This document shows, one piece after another, positions 18,284 through 27,378 of a DNA stretch of 64,000 bases. The position numbers and the translations under genes were made by a program. Source of the stretch: Bacteroidota bacterium (GTDB taxonomy: Bacteria > Bacteroidota > Bacteroidia > NS11-12g > UBA955); contig JAUXOK010000011.1 of the NCBI GenBank assembly GCA_030682255.1, positions 62,001 through 126,000 on the forward strand. Direction: 5' to 3'. The notes beneath the pieces are model-generated. The model had not been told where the DNA came from. It saw only the letters and a program-made list of their open reading frames with translations, and ran no database searches. Each line of letters begins with the position of its first letter. Within the stretch, counting starts at the first letter, position 1.

Positions 18284-20125
18284 ATGGCAGGACCAAGAAA
18301 AGACAGAGATATCCCTAAAGCTAAAATCAATAAAGAGTCTATCAAAGACGTACTTTTTATTTTTAGTTTTTTAAAACCCTATAAAAAATATTTCATCGGT
18401 GGATTAATATTTATTTCCTTATCGGCTTTAAGCACTATGGCATTCCCATTTTTGATGGGTAAAATGATTGATTCAGTTTCTGGTGGCAAAGGGTCTATGA
18501 CCGAAATGGCTAATCAAAGCAATGGTTTTTTTAGTCAGTTTAGTTTTAAAGATAAACAATGGCCTTTAAATACCGTTTTGCTATTGATTTTCATTCAGTT
18601 GGGCATACAAACTGTTTTTTCATTTATGCGGGTGTATCTTTTAACCAAGTCTGGCACCCATGCAACAGCCGATTTGAGAACCAAACTTTACGCTAAGTTG
18701 GTAGCATTGCCTATGTCGTTTTATAGTAGCCGTAGGGTGGGCGATTTAAGTAGCCGAGTTGCAGCCGATACAGGTCAAATTCAAGATACTGTTTCTTTTG
18801 TGTTTGCAGAATTTTTAAGAGGTATTATTACTTTGTTTATTGGGTTGTCGCTCATATTTTTTATTTCTTGGAAATTAGCATTAATCATGTTGTCTATTGT
18901 ACCTTTGATTGCTATTAGTGCGGTTGTATTTGGTTCAAAAATTAGAAAATTGAGCAAACAGGAAACGGATATGTTAGCAGATAGCAGTACGGTAGTTCAA
19001 GAAACTTTGCAGGGCATTGCAGTTGTCAAAGCCTTTACGGCTGAATCTACAGAAAACAAAAGATATTCAACCATTATTCATCGATTGGTAGATTTTGCAA
19101 TCAAAAGTGGCACATACCGAGGTGTATTTGTTTCTTTTATTATTTTTTCTGTGTTTGGGGCTATCAGTTTTGTGGTTTGGTATGGTGCTGGTATGGTTCA
19201 AACTGGTGAGTTACAAGTGGGAGAACTGATGAGTTTTGTAATTTACAGTGTGTTTGTTGGAGGCACTTTAGGAGGTTTTGCTGATATGTTTGGTCAATTG
19301 CAGAAAACCATTGGCGCTACGCAAAGGGTAAAAGAACTGTTTTATTTAGATGCAGAAAACATTGAAGCAAGTCAACAGCTATTGAATATCAAAGGCAATG
19401 TTGCATTTAAAGAGGTGCGTTTTTCTTATGAATCAAGAAAGGATGTTGAAGTGTTGCAAGGTTTAAGTTTTGAAGTAAAAAGTGGGCAACAAGTGGCAAT
19501 TGTTGGTGGAAGTGGAGGTGGTAAAACGACTATTGCATCTTTATTAATGCGTTTTTATGACATTAATTCAGGCGAAATATTGATTGATGAAAAACCAATC
19601 CAATCATACACCATCAAAGATTTAAGAAGTCAGATTGCTTATGTGCCACAAGATGTAACTTTGTTTGGTGGCACTGTTTATGACAATATTTTGTATGGCA
19701 AGCCTAATGCCACTAGAGAAGAAGTTTTAGAGGCTTCAAAAAAGGCCAATGCTTTTGATTTTATTGATTCATTTCCTGATAAATTTGATACGATAGTAGG
19801 AGAAAGGGGCATTCAATTGTCGGGTGGACAAAAACAAAGAATTGCAATAGCTAGAGCATTAATAAAAAACCCTTCAATTTTGTTGTTAGACGAAGCCACT
19901 AGTGCATTAGATAGCGAAAGTGAAAAATTGGTTCAACAGGCTTTGGATGAATTGATGAAAAACCGAACCAGTATTGTTATTGCTCACAGACTCAGCACTA
20001 TTATCAATGCAGATAAAATCATTGTGATGGATAAGGGTCAAATAGTAGAGCAAGGCACCCACAGCGAACTTGTTCAACAAACTTCAGGTTACTACAAGAA
20101 TTTGTATGCCTTGCAGTTGAATTGA
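18284..20125 (+). CDS. ABC exporter, fused permease-ATPase (MsbA-like)
   Basis: The 613-residue half-transporter has six membrane segments in the first 340 residues, then a nucleotide-binding domain. That domain carries Walker A GGSGGGKTT (about 400), the Q-loop, signature LSGGQKQR, Walker B ILLLDEATSALD and the switch IVIAHRLST. It works as a homodimer or heterodimer to export lipids or drugs; the substrate cannot be read from sequence. Lipid A flipping is one possibility. It converges with an outer-membrane protein gene 19 bases downstream. Confidence 0.92.
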   Translation: MAGPRKDRDIPKAKINKESIKDVLFIFSFLKPYKKYFIGGLIFISLSALSTMAFPFLMGKMIDSVSGGKGSMTEMANQSNGFFSQFSFKDKQWPLNTVLLLIFIQLGIQTVFSFMRVYLLTKSGTHATADLRTKLYAKLVALPMSFYSSRRVGDLSSRVAADTGQIQDTVSFVFAEFLRGIITLFIGLSLIFFISWKLALIMLSIVPLIAISAVVFGSKIRKLSKQETDMLADSSTVVQETLQGIAVVKAFTAESTENKRYSTIIHRLVDFAIKSGTYRGVFVSFIIFSVFGAISFVVWYGAGMVQTGELQVGELMSFVIYSVFVGGTLGGFADMFGQLQKTIGATQRVKELFYLDAENIEASQQLLNIKGNVAFKEVRFSYESRKDVEVLQGLSFEVKSGQQVAIVGGSGGGKTTIASLLMRFYDINSGEILIDEKPIQSYTIKDLRSQIAYVPQDVTLFGGTVYDNILYGKPNATREEVLEASKKANAFDFIDSFPDKFDTIVGERGIQLSGGQKQRIAIARALIKNPSILLLDEATSALDSESEKLVQQALDELMKNRTSIVIAHRLSTIINADKIIVMDKGQIVEQGTHSELVQQTSGYYKNLYALQLN

Positions 20126-20144
20126 TTAAAACCCGGATTTTGGC

Positions 20145-20882
20145 TTAAAAGAATAAAGACAACTCAAAACTTACGTTTTTGGCTTTGTGTGTGCCATCTT
20201 TAAACCTTGGATAAATATCTGAATAATCATAATTTTGCTCATCAGGATCAGGGTTGTCGGTTCTTTCTTTAAATGTATTGGTGTAGATGTTAACTAAGCC
20301 AAGTTTTCCTGTAAATTGCAAAGAAATACCACTGCCTAACTCTTTTCTAATGCCAATTGCAGGGGCAAAATCATGCCTTAAAAATGGTAAATCGCTTTTT
20401 ACTGTTCCCCATTTGCCATAACTTTTGTTGATGCTATTTCTAAACATGTAAGAAAACTGCATACCAGTTAAAAGATGAATAGGTTTTTTGTTTTTTGGAT
20501 TTAAAGCAATGGAATAATAAACCGGCAACTCTATGTAAGATAATGAAATTCGACTAAAAGATGTGTCGTTTGGTGTTGCAAATTTGCTGCCTTTAAAAGT
20601 AAAATTAAACTCCCAATGAAAGTTTTGCGTCTTCTTTTTGTTCAAATGGACAATGTTGTAGATGCCAATTCCAAATCCGTATTTTGGTTTTTCATTGTCG
20701 AAAGCATCACCTCTAAAAGTATGTCCACCCATCGTGAATTTGATACCAAGTTTGGTTTTGGTGTTTTCTTCTGTGTCAACATTTTGTTGTTGCAGTGGTG
20801 TTTCAATTTCTCCATCAATTTGCGCATATCCATTGATGGATATGAAAAGTAGTAATAAACTATAGATCTTAATTTTACACAT
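20145..20882 (-). CDS. Outer-membrane beta-barrel protein (PorT-like family)
   Basis: The 245-residue product has a signal peptide (about 1-20, ending NGYAQ). Residues 45-245 form an eight-strand-type barrel with FTMGGHTFRGDAF, ISLSYIELPVYYSIAL, LLTGMQFSYMF and a final aromatic strand NVSFELSLFF. The IELPVYY pattern is typical of the PorT-like barrels of Bacteroidota. It starts 3 bases after the hscA stop, so it is in the same transcript. No functional link to HscA is obvious. Confidence 0.7.
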   Translation of the reverse strand: MCKIKIYSLLLLFISINGYAQIDGEIETPLQQQNVDTEENTKTKLGIKFTMGGHTFRGDAFDNEKPKYGFGIGIYNIVHLNKKKTQNFHWEFNFTFKGSKFATPNDTSFSRISLSYIELPVYYSIALNPKNKKPIHLLTGMQFSYMFRNSINKSYGKWGTVKSDLPFLRHDFAPAIGIRKELGSGISLQFTGKLGLVNIYTNTFKERTDNPDPDEQNYDYSDIYPRFKDGTHKAKNVSFELSLFF

Positions 20883-20885
20883 CTC

Positions 20886-22754
20886 TTATATTTTTTTTCC
20901 TTTTAAAGCGTTTCCAATGGCTTCGTCCATTAATCTTTCTGCAAATGGTCTTGTTAATTGATTTAAACGCTCAATTTCTTGATTTATTGCCTGCTCGTTT
21001 AGAATATTACAAGCAGATTTCAAATCATTGATTTTCAAACTTGTTTTAGAAATCTCGTCTGCCGATAAAAGTGTTTGATTAGATTTGATCAGTTTTTCAC
21101 ATTGATAAATCAATTGTTCTGCTTCAGATTTTAGTTCTGCAAGTTTTCTGTTTTGCAAATCAATTTCAGCATTTTGCATGGCAGATAAAAGCATCGATTC
21201 TACTTGTTCATCTGTTAAGCCATATTGAGGTTTAATAACGATTTCTTGTTTAACGCTTGATCTTAATTCTGTAGCTTCAACTTTCAGTATGCCATCAGCA
21301 TCAATAAAAAATTGAATATCTATTTTGGGCAATCCAGCTGGCATGGCAGGAATATTGTTTAAGATAAATTCGCCCAACTTTCTGTTGTGTTCCACCAATT
21401 CTCTTTCGCCTTGATAAACCGCTATTTTTAAGTTCTTTTGCCCATCAACTGAGGTTGTATATTGTCTGCCTGCTTTGGTAGGAATTTTACTATTTCTAGT
21501 AATGATAGTATCCATTAATCCACCCGCAGTTTCTATGCCTAAACTCAATGGCGTTACATCCAATAAATAAATATCTTTGCGATTGCCAGCTAAAATATCA
21601 GCCTCTATAGCCGCACCCAATGCCACTACTTCGTCAGGGTTAATTTGGTTGTTGATATGCGCTGTATTAAAAAACTGTGTAACCTTTTCTACTACAAAAG
21701 GTACTTTGGTGCTGCCACCTACCAAAACCACTTCATGAATATCTGTATTTTTTAACTCTGCATCATTCAAAGCTTTTTTGCAACATGCGATTGAGGTTTC
21801 TAAAATGCCAGAAATCAATTGTTCGAAGGTTTCTTTATTCAATGAAATTTCATAGGTTTCATCCAATAGTTGAATAGAACTGTTGTATGTTTTATTTGAA
21901 CTTAAGTGTTTTTTTGCTTCTTCTGCTTTCAAACGTATATTTTGATAGTTTTGTTGATTGTTTTCTATTTCTTCTAATGATAAACCCAAAGTTTGTATCC
22001 AATGGTAAACAATATTTCTATCAAAATCATCACCACCTAAAAGGGTGTCGCCATTCGTTGCTAAAACTTCAAAAATGCCATTTTGGATATTCAAAATAGT
22101 GATATCAAAAGTGCCACCGCCTAAATCATAAACAGCAATGGTTTTTTCGTCTTCTTTTTTCAAACCAATGCCATACGCCAAACTAGCAGCTGTTGGTTCG
22201 TTAATAATTCTTAAAACATCCAATCCTGCCAATTTTCCAGAATCTTTGGTCGCTTGTCTCTGCGAATCATTGAAATAGGCAGGCACAGTAATTACACATT
22301 TGTTTACTTTTTCTCCAAGTGCTTTTTCTGCTTTTTCTTTTAAAGATTTTAGAATTAGCGATGATAGTTCAATCGGGTTAAAAATGCTTTGGTTCAATTT
22401 CAACCTAACAAGAGAATTGCTATTGTCTTCTATGGCATTGAATCCAAATTTCCCAGAAATGGATTTTAAATCGGTGTATGATTTGCCCATCAATCTTTTT
22501 ACGGAAAAAATGGTATTTTCTGGTTCGGTTTTTAAAAATTGTATAGCTTGTTCCCCAATTGTGATATTACCTTCATTGCCAATATGAATGACAGAAGGGG
22601 TAAAAGTTTTTTGTTGATAGGATATACAATAGGGTTGTTGATTGGTTTGATTCACCATCGCTACCAAACTATTAGTCGTGCCTAAATCAATGCCAATGAC
22701 ATGGTCATTTTTCTTGATGGTACCATCCTTTATGTTAATTTTTATTTTAGCCAA
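20886..22754 (-). CDS. hscA: Hsp70-type chaperone HscA
   Basis: This 622-residue Hsp70 has the ATPase phosphate loop [10 protein letters not shown], the hinge [22 protein letters not shown] and [13 protein letters not shown]. The substrate-binding domain begins [19 protein letters not shown], the HscA-like form. The short C-terminus lacks the DnaK EEVD-like disordered tail. HscA helps transfer Fe-S clusters from a scaffold. The start is a TTG, since no ATG lies upstream of the essential N-terminal strand. No isc or suf genes are nearby. Confidence 0.85.
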   Translation of the reverse strand: MAKIKINIKDGTIKKNDHVIGIDLGTTNSLVAMVNQTNQQPYCISYQQKTFTPSVIHIGNEGNITIGEQAIQFLKTEPENTIFSVKRLMGKSYTDLKSISGKFGFNAIEDNSNSLVRLKLNQSIFNPIELSSLILKSLKEKAEKALGEKVNKCVITVPAYFNDSQRQATKDSGKLAGLDVLRIINEPTAASLAYGIGLKKEDEKTIAVYDLGGGTFDITILNIQNGIFEVLATNGDTLLGGDDFDRNIVYHWIQTLGLSLEEIENNQQNYQNIRLKAEEAKKHLSSNKTYNSSIQLLDETYEISLNKETFEQLISGILETSIACCKKALNDAELKNTDIHEVVLVGGSTKVPFVVEKVTQFFNTAHINNQINPDEVVALGAAIEADILAGNRKDIYLLDVTPLSLGIETAGGLMDTIITRNSKIPTKAGRQYTTSVDGQKNLKIAVYQGERELVEHNRKLGEFILNNIPAMPAGLPKIDIQFFIDADGILKVEATELRSSVKQEIVIKPQYGLTDEQVESMLLSAMQNAEIDLQNRKLAELKSEAEQLIYQCEKLIKSNQTLLSADEISKTSLKINDLKSACNILNEQAINQEIERLNQLTRPFAERLMDEAIGNALKGKKI

Positions 22755-22812
22755 ATCAATGCAAATTTAACAATTAATGACTTATGTTTGTGTTTAATTT
22801 TTTTAAAAATTT

Positions 22813-22859
22813 ACAATTGATTGTTTTATAAAGTATTCTAAATGGGAACAATCAATTGT
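22813..22859. repeat. Perfect 13-bp inverted repeat upstream of hscA
   Basis: ACAATTGATTGTT at 22813-22825 is the exact reverse complement of AACAATCAATTGT at 22847-22859, with a 21-base loop. It lies 59-105 bases upstream of hscA and lacks a T-tract, so a plain terminator is unlikely. The rest of the 257-base interval between hscA and the tRNA shows no gene. Confidence 0.75.
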
Positions 22860-22981
22860 GGTATAAGCGATTTGCCATCTGGGATATATTTTTTAAAGGC
22901 TATAATTGAGGGTAAAGTATCAACTAAAATAATTTCAGTTTTAGATTATTAGAAATTATTTTCAAGGTTCAAAAAAAATAT

Positions 22982-22989
22982 TATCTTTG
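22982..22989 (+). promoter_or_regulatory. TAnnTTTG promoter box of tRNA-Met
   Basis: TATCTTTG lies 22 bases before the tRNA 5' end and matches the Bacteroidota -7 consensus. No matching TTG is seen upstream. Confidence 0.4.
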
Positions 22990-23011
22990 CGCTCCAAATT
23001 AGGAAATCCAA

Positions 23012-23085
23012 GGCGGGGTAGCTCAGTTGGTTAGAGCACAGGATTCATAACCCTGAGGTCACGAGTTCAACTCTCGTCTCCGCTT
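23012..23085 (+). tRNA. tRNA-Met (anticodon CAT)
   Basis: A full cloverleaf can be drawn over 74 bases. The acceptor pairs 23012-23018 with 23078-23084. The D-stem is GCTC/GAGC. The anticodon loop TTCATAA at 23044-23050 places CAT in the centre. The T-stem is ACGAG/CTCGT around TTCAACT. The last anticodon-stem pair is an A-C mismatch and the discriminator position is T. CCA is not encoded. A CAT anticodon can belong to elongator Met, initiator Met or lysidine-modified Ile. The acceptor begins with a G-U pair and the anticodon stem lacks the three G-C pairs of an initiator, so elongator is most likely. Confidence 0.93.
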
Positions 23086-23091
23086 CAAAAC

Positions 23092-23122
23092 AAAAAGAAC
23101 ACATTTACATTGTGTTCTTTTT
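23092..23122 (+). terminator. Intrinsic terminator after tRNA-Met
   Basis: A stem of AGAACACA pairing with TGTGTTCT, extended by flanking A/T pairs, has a 7-base loop and runs into TTTTTT. It starts a few bases after the tRNA end. Confidence 0.75.
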
Positions 23123-23290
23123 TGTTGTATGGAATTTTACAAATGCGTATTTGCTTTCATTTTAAATTCTATTCTAAATGCTTACTCCCTTATTTTGAAT
23201 AAAAATCAAATAGAAATATTCTATTTGGAATTAAATTTTAAAAACAAGTTCGTTTTGTGTATTTTCGCTTCGTTTTTAAAAAAATAAGAT

Positions 23291-26200
23291 ATGAATTTTA
23301 AATTGGTTAATAATCTATTGGGTTGGTTGATGTTTGTGGTTGCACTTGTTGTCTATACCTTAACGCTAGAACCTTCTGTAAGTCTATGGGATTGTGGTGA
23401 GTTTATCTCCGCTTCACACAAATTGCAAGTGGTGCATCCACCAGGGGCGCCTTTCTTTTTGTTGGTAGGCAGATTGTTTACAATGTTTGCGCCTGAATTG
23501 AGTGATGTGGCTTTTACAGTCAATATGTTGAGTGCTATGGCAAGTGCCTTCACAGTGGCTTTCACATTTTGGATTACTACTCATTTTGCAAAGAAAATAA
23601 TTAAACCCGAAAATGGCACAGGTGCTTTCTTCGCTGTTTTGGGTAGCGGTGTTATTGCGGCTTTGGCATTAACTTTCTCTGAGTCGTTTTGGTTCAGTGC
23701 TGTTGAAGCAGAGGTTTACGCTTTGTCATCATTTTTTACAGCTATCACATTTTGGGCAGCTTTGAAATGGGAAGAAAACAATACCAAATATGCTGATAAA
23801 TGGTTGATTTTAATAGCCTATTTAATAGGTTTGGCAATTGGTACCCACTTATTGAACTTATTGGTGATTCCAGCAGTTGTATTAATTTACTACTTTAAAA
23901 ACTACAAATTTTCACAAAAAGGTTTAATCTATAGTTTAGGTATTGGCTTGGTGATTTTATTTTTTGTTCAAAAAGGCATCATTCCGGGTGTGCCAAATTT
24001 AATGGCAAAAATGGACTTGTTTTTTGTTAATTCAATGGGAATGCCTTTCAATACAGGCTCAATGTTTGCCATTGTATTATTAATTGCTATTGCTGCGTTT
24101 GGTATTTATTATTATTCAGTTAAAAACAAAAATCATTACATTCAACTTGGATTTATCTGTTTTGCTTATATTTTATTAGGTTATTCCAGTTATGCCATGG
24201 TTGTGATTCGTTCATCAGACAATCCACCTATTGATATGAACAATCCAGAAGAGCCATTTAAATTATTAAGTTACATCAACCGTGAACAATATGGTGACAG
24301 ACCTTTGCTTAAAGGCCCTTATTTCAATGCGCAACCTGTGGATGTGATTGAAGGTGCTACTAGATATAGAAAAGATGATAAAATGTATACTGCTATTGGC
24401 AAAAACCAAGAGTATAAATATGATCCTGCATACAATACCATTTTCCCAAGAATGGGCGATATGCAAAAAGATGGTAGCGAACAAGGCTATAGAAGTTGGG
24501 GTAATATGTCTGATGTAAGTGAAAGAATTGATTATGCGCAACAACGTCTTCAACAAACGCAAGACCCACAAGAAAAACAAAAAATTCAAAATGAAATTGC
24601 TGAATTGAAAGCAGAAAAACCAAAGTTTACGAACAATTTAGCTTTCTTGTTTAGATACCAATTGGGACACATGTATTTTAGATATTTCATGTGGAATTTT
24701 GCGGGTCGTCAAAACGATTTACAAGGGCATGATTTTAATAAAGAATTAGAAGGTAATTGGATAAGCGGTATTCCATTAATAGATGCTGCAAGATTAGGCC
24801 CTCAATCAGATTTACCTGAACATTTGGCTAATAATCAAGCAAGAAATAAATACTATTTAATACCCCTGATATTAGGGATTTTTGGATTAATTGTTCATTT
24901 TAAAAAGGGTAAAAATGATGCAATAGTTGTAATGGCACTCTTTTTATTCACAGGTATTTTGATTAATATTTTCTTGAATCAACCGCCATACGAACCAAGA
25001 GAAAGAGATTATTCATTGGCAGGTTCCTTCCAAACCTTTTGTATATGGATTGGATTAGGTGTTCTGTTTATTTGGGATAAACTCAGATCGAAAATGAACG
25101 AAGTTTCTGCAGCTATGTTAGCCGCTATTTTGGCTTTGAGCGGACCATTGTTAATGGGTAGTCAAGGTTGGGATGACCACGATAGAAGTGGTAGATATTT
25201 AGGGATTGATTTTGCAAAAAATTATTTAGTGTCTTGTCCTCAAAATGCTATTCTATTCACTAACGGAGATAACGACACTTATCCATTGTGGTATGCACAA
25301 AATGTGGAAGGCATTAGAACCGATGTGAGGATTATTAACCAAAGTTTATTGCCTACAGATTGGTATTCACAAGTTTTATTAAGCAAAGTTTATAAAAGCG
25401 AACCATTGCCTTTGACATTAACCATGGAGCAATTAAAAGCTGGAGTTAACGATTACTTCCAATTGCAAGATAATCGCAGTCAAGCTCCTACTGATTTAAG
25501 AACATTTATCAATAATTTGGTTAACAGCAAAACGCCTTCATTCAGTACCACCAATTTTACTGTTCCTGTTGATGCTAAAGCTGTTGTAGAAGCAGGCGTT
25601 GTAGATGCATCAGAAGCAGCAAGTATTGCCCCAATTTTGCAGATTAGTTTTCCAGGTAGAGGATTAAATAAAGGTGATTTAGTGTTGTTAGATTTAATTG
25701 CAACAAATGCTGAACAAGGTTGGAAACGTCCTATTTGTTTCACAACAACATCAGGTAGTGATGGATTTATGAATATGGAGCCTTATTTTGAAAGAAGAGG
25801 ATTAATTTATCAATTAATTCCTATTCGTTCTCAAGCTTCTAGAAATAATGTGAGTCGTATCAATGAAAATGTATTGTACGATAATTTGATGAATCAATAT
25901 AAATTTTCAGGGATGAAGGAAAAGAAAAACTTCTTCTTAGATGATAAAGCAATGATAGTGCCATCGAATATTCAAAATTTATTTATTTCTACAGCGGGAC
26001 ACTTTTTAACTAAAGTTGAAGAAATCAAATTTAACGACTCTGCTTTTTCAATTCCTGGCAATAAAGAAAAAGTTGATGGTTATAGAGCTAAAGCTATTGC
26101 TTTGTTAGAAAAATGCCAAACCGAAATGCCAGAACATGTATTGTTAACAAAAGGAAATGCCAAATATAGTATTGCTTATATTTATTATGAAGCTGGTGAA

Positions 26201-26452
26201 AAACAAAAAGCTGAAAAGAATTTGAGTGAATTGTATGAGATTAGCAAAAATGAGTTGACCTATTATCTTAAATTTAATGGCAATTCAAATAAATCTTATT
26301 ACATGAGAGGTTTGGCGAAAGATGCTTTTGATACGATGGATCGCTGCGCCAATTCTGCAAAACAATGGAATATGGAAAGTTTGGCTAATAAGTTTGAGAA
26401 AAGTAACAAAGAATTAGCCAATGCTGTCAATTCATTTGTAAATAATGATTAA
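23291..26452 (+). CDS. DUF2723 (TMEM260-like) polytopic glycosyltransferase-like membrane protein
   Basis: The 1053-residue product has about a dozen membrane segments in residues 1-300 and 500-620. The conserved N-terminal block LWDCGEFISASHKLQ...HPPGAPFFLLVGRLF (about 32-58) is the hallmark of DUF2723. A large soluble C-terminal part (about 640-1053) ends in TPR-like helices. Members are related to protein O-mannosyltransferases, with human TMEM260 as an experimentally supported case, so protein glycosylation across the inner membrane is the likely role. The acidic DCGE motif would be catalytic by analogy. It is a single gene with its own terminator. Confidence 0.85.
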   Translation: MNFKLVNNLLGWLMFVVALVVYTLTLEPSVSLWDCGEFISASHKLQVVHPPGAPFFLLVGRLFTMFAPELSDVAFTVNMLSAMASAFTVAFTFWITTHFAKKIIKPENGTGAFFAVLGSGVIAALALTFSESFWFSAVEAEVYALSSFFTAITFWAALKWEENNTKYADKWLILIAYLIGLAIGTHLLNLLVIPAVVLIYYFKNYKFSQKGLIYSLGIGLVILFFVQKGIIPGVPNLMAKMDLFFVNSMGMPFNTGSMFAIVLLIAIAAFGIYYYSVKNKNHYIQLGFICFAYILLGYSSYAMVVIRSSDNPPIDMNNPEEPFKLLSYINREQYGDRPLLKGPYFNAQPVDVIEGATRYRKDDKMYTAIGKNQEYKYDPAYNTIFPRMGDMQKDGSEQGYRSWGNMSDVSERIDYAQQRLQQTQDPQEKQKIQNEIAELKAEKPKFTNNLAFLFRYQLGHMYFRYFMWNFAGRQNDLQGHDFNKELEGNWISGIPLIDAARLGPQSDLPEHLANNQARNKYYLIPLILGIFGLIVHFKKGKNDAIVVMALFLFTGILINIFLNQPPYEPRERDYSLAGSFQTFCIWIGLGVLFIWDKLRSKMNEVSAAMLAAILALSGPLLMGSQGWDDHDRSGRYLGIDFAKNYLVSCPQNAILFTNGDNDTYPLWYAQNVEGIRTDVRIINQSLLPTDWYSQVLLSKVYKSEPLPLTLTMEQLKAGVNDYFQLQDNRSQAPTDLRTFINNLVNSKTPSFSTTNFTVPVDAKAVVEAGVVDASEAASIAPILQISFPGRGLNKGDLVLLDLIATNAEQGWKRPICFTTTSGSDGFMNMEPYFERRGLIYQLIPIRSQASRNNVSRINENVLYDNLMNQYKFSGMKEKKNFFLDDKAMIVPSNIQNLFISTAGHFLTKVEEIKFNDSAFSIPGNKEKVDGYRAKAIALLEKCQTEMPEHVLLTKGNAKYSIAYIYYEAGEKQKAEKNLSELYEISKNELTYYLKFNGNSNKSYYMRGLAKDAFDTMDRCANSAKQWNMESLANKFEKSNKELANAVNSFVNND

Positions 26453-26474
26453 TACCATTTAGAAAAACAATTTG

Positions 26475-26507
26475 GAAAGACGCTTGCATAGAGCGTCTTT
26501 CTTTTTA
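26475..26507 (+). terminator. Intrinsic terminator after the DUF2723 gene
   Basis: GAAAGACGCT at 26475-26484 pairs perfectly with AGCGTCTTTC at 26492-26501 around a 7-base loop, followed by TTTTT. It stands 22 bases after the stop codon. Confidence 0.88.
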
Positions 26508-26523
26508 ATATTACAAACATAAA

Positions 26524-27273
26524 ATGAAAGAAGAAGAATCAAATATCATATTTGGCATTAGACCCTTAGAAGAAGCGCTTACAAAAAACACAACTTTTCT
26601 TAAAGTTTATGTACAAAAGGGCGAAGGCGAAGGTTTAAAATTCATCAAACAAATGCTTAACAAAAGCAAAGTGAATTACACGGAAGTGCCAATTGAGAAA
26701 TTAAACACACTTTCAAGATTTGGCAATCACCAAGGTGTAGTGGCTAAAATTTCGCCAATAGGATATTACAATGCCGAAGCACTTTGCAAAGAACTTTTTG
26801 AAAAAGACCTTGAACCTTGTTTTATTGCTTTGGATAGAATTACAGATGTTAGGAACTTTGGTGCTATTTCCAGAACCGCCATGGCAGCAGGTTTTAGCGG
26901 TGTTATCATTCCAGAAAAAGGTTCGGTTTCTGTCAGCGAAGATGCGATTAAAACCTCAGCAGGTGCTTTATTGCACTTACCAGTTTGCAGAACTCAAAAT
27001 ATGTTTCAAACCATCAAGCATTTAAAAGAAGAAGGTTTGCAAATTATTTGTGGTACGGAAAAAGCCAATAAAGAATTGTATTTCGAAAAATTAATTAAAC
27101 CGTGTGTCATCATTGTTGGAAACGAAGAAGAAGGCATTCATCCATCCTTGTTAAAATTAGCAGATAAACTGGTTAAAATCCCAATGAACAGCGATTTAGA
27201 TTCATTGAATGTATCGGTAGCTGCAGGTATCATGATGTATGAAGTGTTGAGACAGAACATGGTTGATGGTTAA
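26524..27273 (+). CDS. rlmB: 23S rRNA 2'-O-methyltransferase RlmB-like (TrmH/SpoU family)
   Basis: The 249-residue SpoU methyltransferase has the N-terminal substrate-binding domain starting IIFGIRPLEEAL. The trefoil-knot catalytic motifs are DVRNFGAISRTAMAAGF, IIVGNEEEGI and IPMNSDLDSLNVSVAAGI. In E. coli RlmB methylates G2251 of 23S rRNA; the exact target here is inferred from family resemblance. Confidence 0.88.
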   Translation: MKEEESNIIFGIRPLEEALTKNTTFLKVYVQKGEGEGLKFIKQMLNKSKVNYTEVPIEKLNTLSRFGNHQGVVAKISPIGYYNAEALCKELFEKDLEPCFIALDRITDVRNFGAISRTAMAAGFSGVIIPEKGSVSVSEDAIKTSAGALLHLPVCRTQNMFQTIKHLKEEGLQIICGTEKANKELYFEKLIKPCVIIVGNEEEGIHPSLLKLADKLVKIPMNSDLDSLNVSVAAGIMMYEVLRQNMVDG

Positions 27274-27378
27274 GTGTTATTAGTTAAGAGTTAATAGTGA
27301 AGTGACTGTTGTCATCCTATAGTAAATGAAGTGAGAACATAGCTATGTGACAAATATAAAAAATGTAAAAATATTCTA

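Noticed and set aside
23012-23085. tRNA gene considered as an attachment site for an integrated element
   Set aside because: No repeat of its 3' end and no integrase are found nearby; a terminator and a housekeeping gene follow directly.
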